Below are positions 36,701 through 46,217 of a stretch of DNA of 52,595 nucleotides, piece after piece. A model generated the notes under the pieces. It was not told the DNA's origin, searched no databases, and worked only from the letters and a program-made list of their open reading frames with translations. This stretch comes from Nemertoderma westbladi (lineage: Eukaryota; Xenacoelomorpha; Nemertodermatida; Nemertodermatidae). Each line of letters starts with the position of its first letter. Within the stretch, counting starts at the first letter, position 1. The position numbers and the translations under genes are program-made. The stretch is taken from positions 1 to 52,595 of the forward strand of contig JAUCBJ010000601.1 of assembly GCA_032718475.1 (NCBI GenBank), given 5' to 3'.

Positions 36701-38521
36701 ACTCCATGTGTATCCACACAATAGATGTAAGTGAATGCACTCCATGTGTATCCACACAATAGATGTAAGTGAATGCACTCCATGTGTATCCACACAATAG
36801 ATGTAAGTAAATGCACTCCATGTGTATCCACACAATAGATGTAAGTGAATGCACTCCATGTGTATCCACACAATATATGTAAGTGAATGCACTCCATGTG
36901 TATCCACACAATAGATGTAAGTGAATGCACTCCATGTGTATCCACACAATATATGTAAGTGAATGCACTCCACGTGTATCCACACAATAGATGTAAGTGA
37001 ATGCACTCCATGTGTATCCACACAATAGATGTAAGTGAATGCACTCCACGTGTATCCACACAATAGATGTAAGTAAATGCACTCCATGTGTATCCACACA
37101 ATAGATGTAAGTAAATGCACTCCATGTGTATCCACACAATATATGTAAGTGAATGCACTCCATGTGTATCCACACAATAGATGTAAGTGAATGCACTCCA
37201 TGTGTATCCACACAATATATGTAAGTGAATGCACTCCACGTGTATCCACACAATAGATGTAAGTGAATGCACTCCATGTGTATCCACACAATAGATGTAA
37301 GTAAATGCACTCCACGTGTATCCACACAATAGATGTAAGTAAATGCACTCCATGTGTATCCACACAATAGATGTAAGTAAATGCACTCCATATGTATCCA
37401 CACAATATAGGCCTATGTAAGAGAATGCACTCCATGTGTATCCACACAATATATGTAAGTGGATGCACTCCATGTGTATCCACACAATAGATGTAAGTGA
37501 ATGCACTCCATGTGTATCCACACAATAGATGTAAGTGAATGCACTCCATGTGTATCCACACAATAGATGTAAGTGAATGCACTCCATGTGTATCCACACA
37601 ATAGATGTAAGTAAATGCACTCCATGTGTATCCACACAATAGATGTAAGTGAATGCACTCCATGTGTATCCACACAATATATGTAGTATCCACACAATAG
37701 ATGTAAGTGAATGCACTCCATGTGTATCCACACAATATATGTAAGTGAATGCACTCCACGTGTATCCACACAATAGATGTAAGTGAATGCACTCCATGTG
37801 TATCCACACAATAGATGTAAGTAAATGCACTCCACGTGTATCCACACAATAGATGTAAGTAAATGCACTCCATGTGTATCCACACAATAGATGTAAGTAA
37901 ATGCACTCCATATGTATCCACACAATATAGGCCTATGTAAGAGAATGCACTCCATGTGTATCCACACAATATATGTAAGTGAATGCACTCCATGTGTATC
38001 CACACAATATATGTAAGTGAATGCACTCCATGTGTATCCACACAATAGATGTAAGTGAATGCACTCCATGTGTATCCACACAATATATGTAAGTGAATGC
38101 ACTCCATGTGTATCCACACAATAGATGTAAGTAAATGCACTCCATGTGTATCCACACAATAGATGTAAGTGAATGCACTCCATGTGTATCCACACAATAT
38201 ATGTAAGTGAATGCACTCCATGTGTATCCACACAATAGATGTAAGTAAATGCACTCCATGTGTATCCACACAATAGATGTAAGTGAATGCACTCCATGTG
38301 TATCCACACAATATATGTAAGTGAATGCACTCCATGTGTATCCACACAATAGATGTAAGTGAATGCACTCCATGTGTATCCACACAATATATGTAAGTGA
38401 ATGCACTCCACGTGTATCCACACAATAGATGTAAGTGAATGCACTCCATGTGTATCCACACAATAGATGTAAGTAAATGCACTCCACGTGTATCCACACA
38501 ATAGATGTAAGTGAATGCACT
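27735..38521. repeat. 38-bp satellite array (about 284 units, 10.8 kb)
   Basis: The unit is gtaagtgaatgcactccatg plus tgtatccacacaatagat (38 bp). Most differences are at a few positions: g/a in gtgaatg/gtaaatg, t/c in catgtg/cacgtg, tagat/tatat, aagt/aggt. Six units carry a 6-bp insertion that creates ataggcctat (44 bp; aggcct at 31761, 33895, 34699, 36605, 37409, 37929). The 804-bp interval between two markers recurs exactly 2710 bp away, showing large higher-order duplication. One truncated unit sits at about 37683. The minus strand lacks stop codons in all three frames, giving periodic ORFs up to 2954 codons; I do not regard them as proteins. The right end abuts a SINE. Confidence 0.97.
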
Positions 38522-38522
38522 C

Positions 38523-38770
38523 AACTGCGGGGTAGCTCAGTTGGCTGAGCGCCGGGCCTGCAATCTAGTGGTTGCAGGTTCAACCCCGCCAGGGTCCACT
38601 CAGCCTTTCATGCACTGCGGTCGATAGAATGAGTACCGGTACCAGTGAAATAACAGGGAGCAAATCTTGGGATATATAGGAGTAGCGCCCACCCCTACCT
38701 TCGGGTAGCAGCTATCGAAAGAGGAGCCTTCGGGTCGCCTCCGGCCTCAGCCGACTGTTTGCTTTTTTTT
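38523..38770 (+). mobile_element. tRNA-derived SINE carrying one 36-bp minisatellite unit
   Basis: The head is tRNA-like: A box ggtagctcagttggctgagc (38531) and B box ggttcaacccc (38577-38587). A body with cactgcggtcgatagaatga gtacc follows, similar in kind to conserved central domains of invertebrate SINEs. Next is a single unit of the 36-bp repeat (about 38672-38708), then agctatcgaaagagg and a 3' part with gactgtttg and T8. The 36-bp unit and this 3' flank match the right end of the array at 1-2050. It starts right at the last 38-bp satellite unit, with no gap. Confidence 0.75.
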
Positions 38771-38790
38771 GAAACCAGTGGTGCAGAGCA

Positions 38791-38890
38791 GATAGTCGAT
38801 AAGGAGTAGATAGTCGATAAGGAGTAGATAGTCGATAAGGAGTAGATAGTCGATAAGGAGTAGATAGTCGATAAGGAGTAGATAAGGAGT
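38791..38890. repeat. 18-bp tandem repeat (about 5.5 units)
   Basis: gatagtcgataaggagta repeated in tandem. The word resembles gcagataggagtag of the 36-bp repeat with a short insertion, and it lies just past the SINE, so it may derive from it. Confidence 0.92.
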
Positions 38891-39009
38891 CTGGGAAGCT
38901 GAGAGCGTTTCTGTACTTTATATCTAAAGTTTATTTTTCTTTCACAGTAAACTATCCAATATACATCGGCATAAAGTAACTGATTATACTGAAGTAACTG
39001 AAGATTTGC

Positions 39010-39745
39010 CAGGGTTTCAATTGGTATCCATTTCGCTGTCGATCCTAAAGATCCAGACGACTCTGCTAGTATGATTGGCCACCGAAGACATTCCTTGGTT
39101 AGTATTTCTTTGTTTAGTGGGATAATGTAGCCAATGAACTTTAAACGCTCTGTTGCTTATGGAATTAGTACTTTCGAAAAGTTAAGGAAAGCGGATGTTG
39201 ATTTGCAGATTTCTTCTCCCTCAGCATAATCCAGCTTGTTTTGTCTCTGTCGATTTCCACACCCAGTTCGATTAGACTTGCGCTAATTATCTGTATTTCA
39301 TCCCGAATTATCGATTTAAACCGGTTTATAATAAAAATATCATAAGCATTCGATATTGTGAAACAACGTGTTTCTTCGGAGATGATGTCCGAGTTGTGAT
39401 TGTAATATTTGGATTTATGAGTGTGGATTTGGCGTATATAATAGTTGAAGAGGGTAGGGCCGATTAGGGAACCTTGTTTCACGCCGATCTCTGTTCTGAA
39501 TCCTCCAGCATCACTGTAGCCATCAAATCTTAGAAAAATCATGGATATATCATAGTAGTACATTAGAACTCTACATACATGAGGATTAATTATATCAGAT
39601 AGCATTTCAAATAGCTCTCCATGTTGATCTCGATCAAATGCATGGGAGATATCCATCTGACATATGAAGACGTCTGACCCATATTCTCTCATAAATGCGA
39701 TCAGTTCTAAAATTGCCCCATCTATAATGTCTGCTCCAATCTGAG
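39010..39745 (-). pseudogene. LINE reverse-transcriptase fragment
   Basis: The minus-strand frame 39165-39692 encodes VFICQMDISHAFDRDQHGE (RT motif A), SDIINPHVCRVLMYYYD, GVKQGSLIGPTLFNYYIRQI (motif B) and a motif C region where the expected YADD reads AYDIF. Further thumb-like sequence (LGVEIDRDKTSW) follows. Coding-like sequence continues past both ends in other frames (a GADIIDGAILELIAF piece above 39692; KFIGYIIPLNKEILTKECLR below 39165), so the remnant is larger than the open frame. Motif C is damaged and both ends are missing. Motifs A and B resemble the element at 8932-10979. Confidence 0.8.
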
Positions 39746-40558
39746 GCCCCTAGATCCCTTCCTGTAATAAATATGAGGCTGGTATGCTAACTGAGCGCTG
39801 CTGGGTTTGATGCAATGAAAGAGGTTTGCTAAAACTATGGTGAATATGTTTATTGTACAACATACTGGTCGGTCTGTAGGGATTAGGAACATTTGGATCG
39901 CTTGCTTGCTACTAATACGGCTAAAAGCGCAGATAATTTACAATATGTTACATTTCCATAGTAATTAAAATTAACCCTGGAGTGTTCGAAAATACGATCC
40001 AATATTATATGCTATGTATGCAATATGCATGCAAGGCGTTCAGAACTATAAAAAGTAAAAATTATTTCAGTAGTATTATATTATATTATCAGAACGCGTT
40101 GGTAACGCAAACATCGCGTAACGAATTGAGTTCAGAATAAATTCGTAATTTCAGGAGAAAACAAGAGCGTACTTTGAGTTGCGGGGATTAAAAATAATAA
40201 ATATAAAAAGGCTAGTCCTAACTATTAAAGTTTACCCAAAAAAAAACATTAAAAAAATTAGCAAAACACATACTTTCTTCACCAAATAATTTACTCATTG
40301 ACCAAATAACATACAAGCGGACCAATAAAATAAATATGGCCAAAAAAATGACAAAAAACAAAACAGATTCTTTTTGCAAGATAATTTACTTGTTGACCAA
40401 AAATAGATCTGAACTAATGATATAAATTTGAGTAATTCCACCCAAAAACTAAATCAGCCCCAATACACAATTTACTACGCTAAAACACATAAATCAAACA
40501 ACAATAGTCACGATTAGTCAGATATATATGATATTTATTTCCATAGAGTCGGCTTTTT
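39746..40558. other. AT-rich spacer
   Basis: No gene recognised. A/T-rich with many short accaaataa-type words between about 40220 and 40450 that look like weak simple-sequence drift. Confidence 0.5.
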
Positions 40559-40735
40559 TTCTAACCAAAACAATAAACGATGTTGTTACCAATTGAAAGA
40601 AAGGAACAGGTTACAAAGACGTATTTTTCTAACCAAAACCATAAACGATGTTGTTAACAATTTTGAAGGAAAGGAGCAGGTTAGATACCGCTTTTTCTAA
40701 CCAAAACAATAAACGATGTTGTTAACAATATCGAA
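40559..40735 (+). repeat. three tandem units of the 68-bp family
   Basis: ttctaaccaaaacaataaac followed by gatgttgttaacaatt and ggaaaggagcaggttacaa-like words, three times, in the orientation opposite to the array at 45321-45830. Single units also lie at about 2168, 42440 and 44490 (+). Confidence 0.85.
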
Positions 40736-41760
40736 TATATAAATATATCGTTTTGGAGCGGCCGGCGGGGCGGTAAAAAAAAAAGTATATTTTGTGAAAA
40801 AACTACCGGTATGTAATCTGGGAAAGAAATAATTTGTAGTCATTCCTAATCAAACACAGAGAGGCATGTGGTCACGCGATTCGCTGTACACAGCTTCCAC
40901 CACCATATCTGCCGAAATCGCTCCTTCTACCGCGAGGAACTGTCAGATTGCATTTACAGGCTCCGTGATGGGTCTGTCCTGTCTGTACCCCCATACCACC
41001 TACTTAATTGCTGAAAAAGTCAAAATCTTTGCCTCAATGGGCCAACGAAACCGGTTAACTATATAACCGAAGTCACCACCTTTTTTTACTTTACCATTTT
41101 AATATTCCGTTTTATTTAATTATTGTTTAAATAGTTTACTGCTACTGTATATGTTTTGTTTTAACTTTCCCTACTGGGTTTCCCTACTACAGTACTATAA
41201 TAATAACACATAAAAATAAGAAAATCGGGACGGGCGTAAATGTTAAGCATAAACTGGTGCATGCATATATGCACGGATACATGCGCGCTAGTGTTGCAAC
41301 GGGATCCACAGTTTTCGGGATTCAGGATAGGGATTGCAACTGTCAGGATCCCGATTTTCGGGATCCGGGATAACTAACTAACTACTAAGAAATGCTATGT
41401 AAAAATGGCCACAAACTTTTTTTTCAAATGGTTCACAGACGTAGTTTATTTCCACGTACGACGTATTTCATTTCACTTACGGTTCGTTATTAATATAATT
41501 TCTGCAATATTTTTAATATATCTACATCAGTATGACTCAATCGCTGCCACATAACTATAATGTTCGCTTAACTGTAGGGTAGGCTTATATCGAATTTAAA
41601 TTAATATTGAACTTTAAAATATCATTGGGTTAAGAGAATACACTGAGGACTGGGGAGGGTTAAATTTAACTTAAAAATCACCCAGAGGAGTTTCACCCCC
41701 GGTTACAATACCCTTAGTGAATTCTAACCGGAGGTGAAAACACACTAGTGAATTTTAACT
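40736..41760. other. spacer with a cgggatcc-rich patch
   Basis: Mostly AT-rich. Between 41295 and 41375 several cgggatc / cgggattc words cluster (tcaggatcccgattttcggg), similar in flavour to the 36-bp array at 49105. Near 41700-41760 the words tagtgaattctaaccgg and tagtgaattttaactgg form a short direct repeat before a G run. The 66-codon ORF at 40866 is not supported. Confidence 0.5.
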
Positions 41761-41778
41761 GGGGGGGGGGGGGGGGGG
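41761..41778 (+). repeat. poly(G) tract, G18
   Basis: Uninterrupted run of 18 G after gaattttaact, followed by tggttagg. Confidence 0.95.
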
Positions 41779-41873
41779 TGGTTAGGCTGTTAGGAGTGGC
41801 AATTTTCTGCTACAACGGCATTAAAAACTCAAAGAACAAAACACTTTCAAAAGCAAATAAAGCACCTTCAAAT

Positions 41874-42182
41874 TTAACTTATATGTCTGACAACGACTGA
41901 CCACAAACCTTCAGATCCTCTGATACCGATATTACAATTAAAGAGAGGGAGTTCATTGTTATATTCAATATCCTCATCAAATACTTCGATCTCATCGGCT
42001 CCAGGCGGGCCGTCATCCTCGAACCCAACAAAGGCTTCGTTGTGTTCAGTCCCGATCAGAAAAGCGGACTTAAAGGCGGTGGATTCGGTGAGAGATGTAC
42101 CGGTACCAGTACCGGTAACATCCTCCGCAATAAGTTCATCATCGGAAATGTCGCTAACACCCTCCGAAACAGGAGACGCCAT
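41874..42182 (-). CDS. acidic N-terminal coding exon, candidate exon 1 of the ZC3H18-like gene
   Basis: ATG at 42182 lies in a good context (aatagATGGCG) and opens an acidic, Ser/Asp/Glu-rich peptide (VSDISDDELIAEDVTG near its start, then GFEDDGPPGADEIEVFDEDI). Such ISDDEL-type acidic N-termini fit ZC3H18, whose vertebrate form has LSDDDIL near the start, but the similarity is short. Three possible donors near the 3' end (ATT|GTAATA, ATCG|GTATCA, GAAG|GTTTGT) all leave phase 1, which is what the ZC3H18-like exon at 27335 requires. The frame reaches a stop at 41874 only after these donors, so the last codons are probably intronic. The protein is unrecognised on its own; assignment to ZC3H18 is inference from strand, order, phase and composition. 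Confidence 0.55.
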   Translation of the reverse strand: MASPVSEGVSDISDDELIAEDVTGTGTGTSLTESTAFKSAFLIGTEHNEAFVGFEDDGPPGADEIEVFDEDIEYNNELPLFNCNIGIRGSEGLWSVVVRHIS

Positions 42183-43488
42183 CTATTTACATTTCAACAT
42201 TTACTGGTAGATGCAAACAAAAGACTGAATGAAGAGGGTTACAGCCTTACAGCAACAGGTCAAAAGTTAAAACGTACCTCGGTTAAAACGTACCGTACCC
42301 GATCAATAACGTCAATAAAAATCAAAACATGGGTGTTTCGGGTACGTTTTAACATAGGGACCCACAAAACATTATCAGATTATATTCATCCTAACAAAAT
42401 TTCCTACAACAGTACAACCAATCAATATCATTAGTCCCGTAGATTTAAAGGGAAAGGAGCAGGTTACAGTGACGAATTAATCTAACTAAAACAATAAATG
42501 AGAGTCAATAGCACAGGTTGCCGGTACAATTAAATTTTGCTATTTATTTTTGTACCGGTACGGTACTACCAAAACGTACCTACCTACTACAGACCTACTG
42601 ACCTACCCAATGCATCATTGTTAAAGCTGTAAAACGTACCGGGCAGCCGGGTACCGCTACCGGAACCCAGTATTCTGGTACGTTTTTGTTCGGGTACGTT
42701 TTAACCAGGGTACCCGTACCGTACCTACTGCTGTAGGGTAAGCCTACTGACCTACGTTTTCACTTGTCAGCTTGTTCCCAAAGAGGATTTAGGAACTGCT
42801 GCACTACAGCACTAGAATACTGGAATATGGAATAGGAATACTGGAATCTGATAGGCCTACCGCCGCTACCGGTACAGCGGTAATGCTGTACGGCTCTTTC
42901 CGGATTCAGGGGCACTGAATTTTTAACAATTCCAGTATTACAGTATTACTGTCAACTGTTATCGTTGATTGTACCGTTTCACTGGTGTACAGGTGTATAA
43001 CATATAAACACAACCTGCAGACCTGGCACCTGGCAACAACTTCCATCAGTCCGTTTGATGTAGTCTCAGACAGTCAGACCACACACTGACAGACAGACAG
43101 ACTCATGTTGACTGCAGTACCTGTAATACTGTAATAACTACTGCGGGTATTGTTACTTTGGGGACCGTCTGGCAGTCCCTTAAAACACTAATCTGCTTAT
43201 ATATATATTTATAAACAGCAATTGAGATAAAATGATTCACAGATTCAGTTATTATATTTAATTTCCAATTAAAACAATATTATAGCAAATAAAATAAATA
43301 AAATAATGAATATGAGGTAAAATACTGTATTTAAAATTATTTATAAAAATTGCAATGCATTTCAAACTTAAAGTTATCTTCAGGCAAATTATAGAATTAT
43401 AGTAAATGTGGGCCTAAAGTATGTGTAATATGCAATACACCAGTTTAGGCAATATGAGTTAGTTGATCATTAGGCGACGAAGAAGGGC
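42183..43488. other. upstream region rich in gtaccggtac words
   Basis: Lies upstream of the minus-strand exon start, so it may include its promoter; no clear promoter element is visible. One 68-bp-family unit is at about 42443-42500. From 42260 to 43000 the words accggtac, cgtacc and taggcctac recur many times. From 43190 the sequence is AT-rich. Confidence 0.5.
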
Positions 43489-43505
43489 GGGGGGGGGGGG
43501 GGGGG
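43489..43505 (+). repeat. poly(G) tract, G17
   Basis: Run of 17 G after gaagaagggc. Confidence 0.95.
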
Positions 43506-43571
43506 TCTAGTAATGTTACTATTTCTATAGTTCCTTTGTGGTTCACTGTTCCATTCCATTGTGTTCCAGAT

Positions 43572-44310
43572 TCAACTGTTGAGGGAGGGCTTATATCTTT
43601 TAATAAAGAAATCTTCCTTTATCCGCCTTGCTACAGGTGTTGAGCCAATTCTCATTTTGTGAAATGGAGTTATATTAAATTGGACCTCAAGATGAGCCGC
43701 ACACTCCCAGATATGCTTCGATACTTTCAAATTTCTATACTGTCCATTTTTAATCTGTGACTTGTGCAGTGAAACTCTGTGCCTCAAATCAATGGTCTCC
43801 CCAATATACTGCTCACCGCATCCATTGCAATTTAAAACGTATATCACATTTTTAACCGTGCAGTCCATTTTCTTTCGAATATCATAGCTTGCCCTCTTAA
43901 AAAGTACTTCTTTCGTTTCCACAATATGGTCGCATGTCTGGCATTTTTTAACATTGCATTTATTGACTCCTGGGTTATCCTTCATGAAAAGATCAGAGTG
44001 AAATATATCCTTTAATGTTGGCGCCCGTATGTAACTACAAATCACCTTGGTATTCCCAAAAACAGTTCGAATACGATAGTTTGATTTAGACATTTGGGCG
44101 ATGCAATTTTTTACCATCGGGAACACGAGTGGGATTAATGGATTGTAGTTTAGAACCATTGGCAGAATGTTGTACTCGATTTCACTTTTTCTTTCAATAG
44201 TGTGGTTTTGTTCAACGTTAACGCCCATTCCACTGCGTCACCACAAAGGTCTTCCGGATAACCTGATCGTATCAGTGACTCTTTTAGTTCTATTAACCTG
44301 GTGCTATAAC
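43572..44310 (-). pseudogene. Penelope-like retroelement, 3' part with GIY-YIG endonuclease
   Basis: The 218-residue minus-strand frame 43572-44228 contains a linker (YIRAPTLKDIFHSDLF), a CNVKKCQTC cysteine cluster and the endonuclease core: NVIYVLNCNGC, then EQYIGETIDLRHRVSLHKSQ, i.e. the GIY-YIG pattern with its Arg and His downstream. This domain order is diagnostic of Penelope-like elements. Above 44228 the coding continues in another frame (LKESLIRSGYPEDLCGDAVE), so one frameshift separates the RT thumb from the rest. Everything upstream (most of the RT) is missing, so the copy is 5'-truncated and inactive. Confidence 0.9.
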
Positions 44311-44857
44311 AAAAACAACATGGCCTTCGCTAGCGAAGTCTGGATTTACCCTGTACCAGTCCTTGCTTCAGTAGTCCTTGGGCTATATCTATCCAGCTAT
44401 CAGTACCGGTAGTGTCGTTTCAGCCAATTTTAACATATTAACTTAATTTCGCGAATATTTAATTTCGATATTCACCATTTAAGGTACCTTTTAAAGGAAA
44501 GTAGCAGGTTGTAATGGCAGGCTTTTCTAACCAAAACAATAAACTAAATTTAGGAACACAGTTTACGATTTTGACTTGGTCTTTCGGGAATTCCGGAGTT
44601 CCTTCATCCCATTCGTGGTCGAGGCCCTGGGTGGATTCCCATTTTGTAGACTTTGGGCGCAAATTGTAGTTTTAGCTCAATAACTTTCCACAACCTGAAT
44701 TAACTTATGTTTTATAATCAGATTTGTTTTCAGCATGAAAAAAGCTATGGAATGATATAAGATATTTGTCTATTTGACCAACTTCAATGTGGAATAAATG
44801 TAATTAACATTCCATATTAATTATATAAACATAATATCACAATCACAACGCGTTTCG
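44311..44857. other. spacer with one 68-bp-family unit
   Basis: A diverged unit of the 68-bp family lies at about 44490-44555 (ggaaagtagcaggttgtaat then ctaaccaaaacaataaac). The rest is AT-rich; the ORF at 44459-44662 is not supported. Confidence 0.5.
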
Positions 44858-45022
44858 AATTTATTAAATTCGTCATCAGGTGAGAACAATAATAACACAC
44901 AATCAGTATTGTAGTACCTACGACAAGAGAAACTTTAAAGTTTACAGTACAGAAAAACTGCATAATATTTCAATTTGAATGTCCCTCCCAAATAATCCCA
45001 ATTCTTCAATCATTATATTACA
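44858..45022 (-). mobile_element. Penelope-like 3' tail with hammerhead-like core
   Basis: On the minus strand, a stretch of about 60 bp (gattgaagaattgggattat, gggagggacattcaaattga...) matches the segment just after the endonuclease frame of the element at 46286 (46218-46280). It continues to CTGATGA, a 7-bp stem (cgaattt/aaattcg with loop aat) and AAAC followed by gcgttgtg. Penelope-like elements are known to carry hammerhead ribozymes near their ends, but here the G expected before AAA is used up in the stem and no clear stem I/III is visible. Confidence 0.45.
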
Positions 45023-45320
45023 AAACGCAATAATTTTTATTGTCCGTTTAAATCCTTTTTTTGTCCTTTTTTTTTATTTTTTATGTCCTCCAAAACTCTA
45101 ATGTTAGGTTCCATGCTACCGGTTTATCTACTGCTGTTCTCTCAGGCTATCAGTACCGGTATTAGTATATATAGCACTATTTTGCTGTATTGTATGTACA
45201 GATGTAGGTATAAAGCAGGTATTTCTGTATTTTAGTACCGGCACCGGTACTGCTGTAGGCCTACTGTGTAGCCTACCATTTAAATACGGTACTGGTACAG
45301 TAGGCCTAACGGCTGACCGG
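45023..45320. other. T-rich and gtaccggtac-rich spacer
   Basis: T-rich block with repeated gtcctt words (45050-45100), then several taccggtac and taggccta words. No gene seen. Confidence 0.5.
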
Positions 45321-45830
45321 TTGTTTTGGTTAGAAAATCCCGCCTCTGTAACCTGCTCCTTTTCCCCGCCTCTGTAACCTGCTCCTTTCCCTCAATTAGT
45401 TAAGTGGTCGTTTATTGTTTTGGTTAGGAAATCCCGCCTCTGTAACCTGCTCCTTTCTCTAAATTGGTAATGTTATCGTTTATTGTTTTGGTTAGAAAAT
45501 CCCGTCTCTGTAACCTGCTCCTTTCCCTGATTTGGTAAAGTGACTGTTTATTGTTTTGGTTAGAAAATCCCGCCTCTGTAACCTGCTCCTTTCTCTCAAT
45601 TGGTAATGTTATCGTTTATTGTTTTGGTTAGAAAATCCCGTCTCTGTAACCTGCTCCTTTCCCTCAATTTGTTAAATGATCGTTTATTGTTTTGGTTAGA
45701 AAATCCCGCCTCTGTAACCTGCTCCTTTCCCTGATTTGGTAAAGTGACTGTTTATTGTTTTGGTTAGAAAATCCGACCTTAACCTGCTCCTTTCCATCAA
45801 TTGGTAATTGTTTTTGGCTATAAAATGAGT
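45321..45830 (-). repeat. 68-bp tandem repeat (about 8 units)
   Basis: tttattgttttggttagaaa then atcccgcctctgtaacctgc tcctttcc recurs with an exact 68-bp period (tttattg at 45411, 45479, 45547, 45615, 45683, 45751). The first unit contains an extra 26-bp partial copy. Units alternate between two spacer types (gtaatgttatcg and gtaaagtgactg), hinting at a two-unit higher-order pattern. It is the reverse complement of units at 2168, 40559, 42440 and 44490. Confidence 0.93.
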
Positions 45831-45945
45831 GTTTTGCTACGTCATGTGGTAATCGATTATCGACAACAACCACAAACTATTAAATTTAGAGTCTTTTACC
45901 ACAGGCGCATATGGAATTCTATCTCATAGTCTATAAAACATGGAA

Positions 45946-46075
45946 TCATGGAATGTTTTGGCACAGCCATAGTGAAACCAACTGTCCGACAGTTCAGAAA
46001 TCAACAAATTTTGAATGTTTTCGCATAGGCATGTTGAAATCAACTGTCTGACAGTCCGGAAATCAGCAGTCTGAC
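45946..46075. repeat. degenerate duplication of about 66 bp
   Basis: gaatgttttggcacagccat ... caactgtccgacagttcagaaatca is followed by gaatgttttcgcataggcat ... caactgtctgacagtccggaaatca. The ctgacagt word then repeats once more. Confidence 0.75.
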
Positions 46076-46217
46076 AGTTTGAGGAAATACATACATAAGA
46101 AGTCATTAAAAGGAAAACAAAAGTCATTAAAAGGACAACAAAAGTCATTATGCACAATTCGTAAAAAAAGGAGGACAAAAAAAGTCAAATAAAAGGACAT
46201 AAAAAATCACTGCCATT

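Noticed and set aside
27659-38524. Very long minus-strand ORFs (up to 2954 codons) across the 38-bp array
   Set aside because: They are the stop-free translation of a 38-bp repeat in three frames; several overlap in different frames, none has a non-repetitive coding domain, and the ends are arbitrary.
38523-38600. Functional tRNA gene
   Set aside because: A and B boxes are present, but the acceptor and anticodon stems do not fold well and a SINE body follows.
40866-41066. 66-codon ORF on the plus strand
   Set aside because: Short, no features, isolated in AT-rich DNA.
44845-44890. Firm call of a hammerhead ribozyme
   Set aside because: CTGATGA and AAAC are present around a stem, but the invariant G before AAA is consumed by the stem and stems I and III cannot be drawn; kept only as a low-interest finding.
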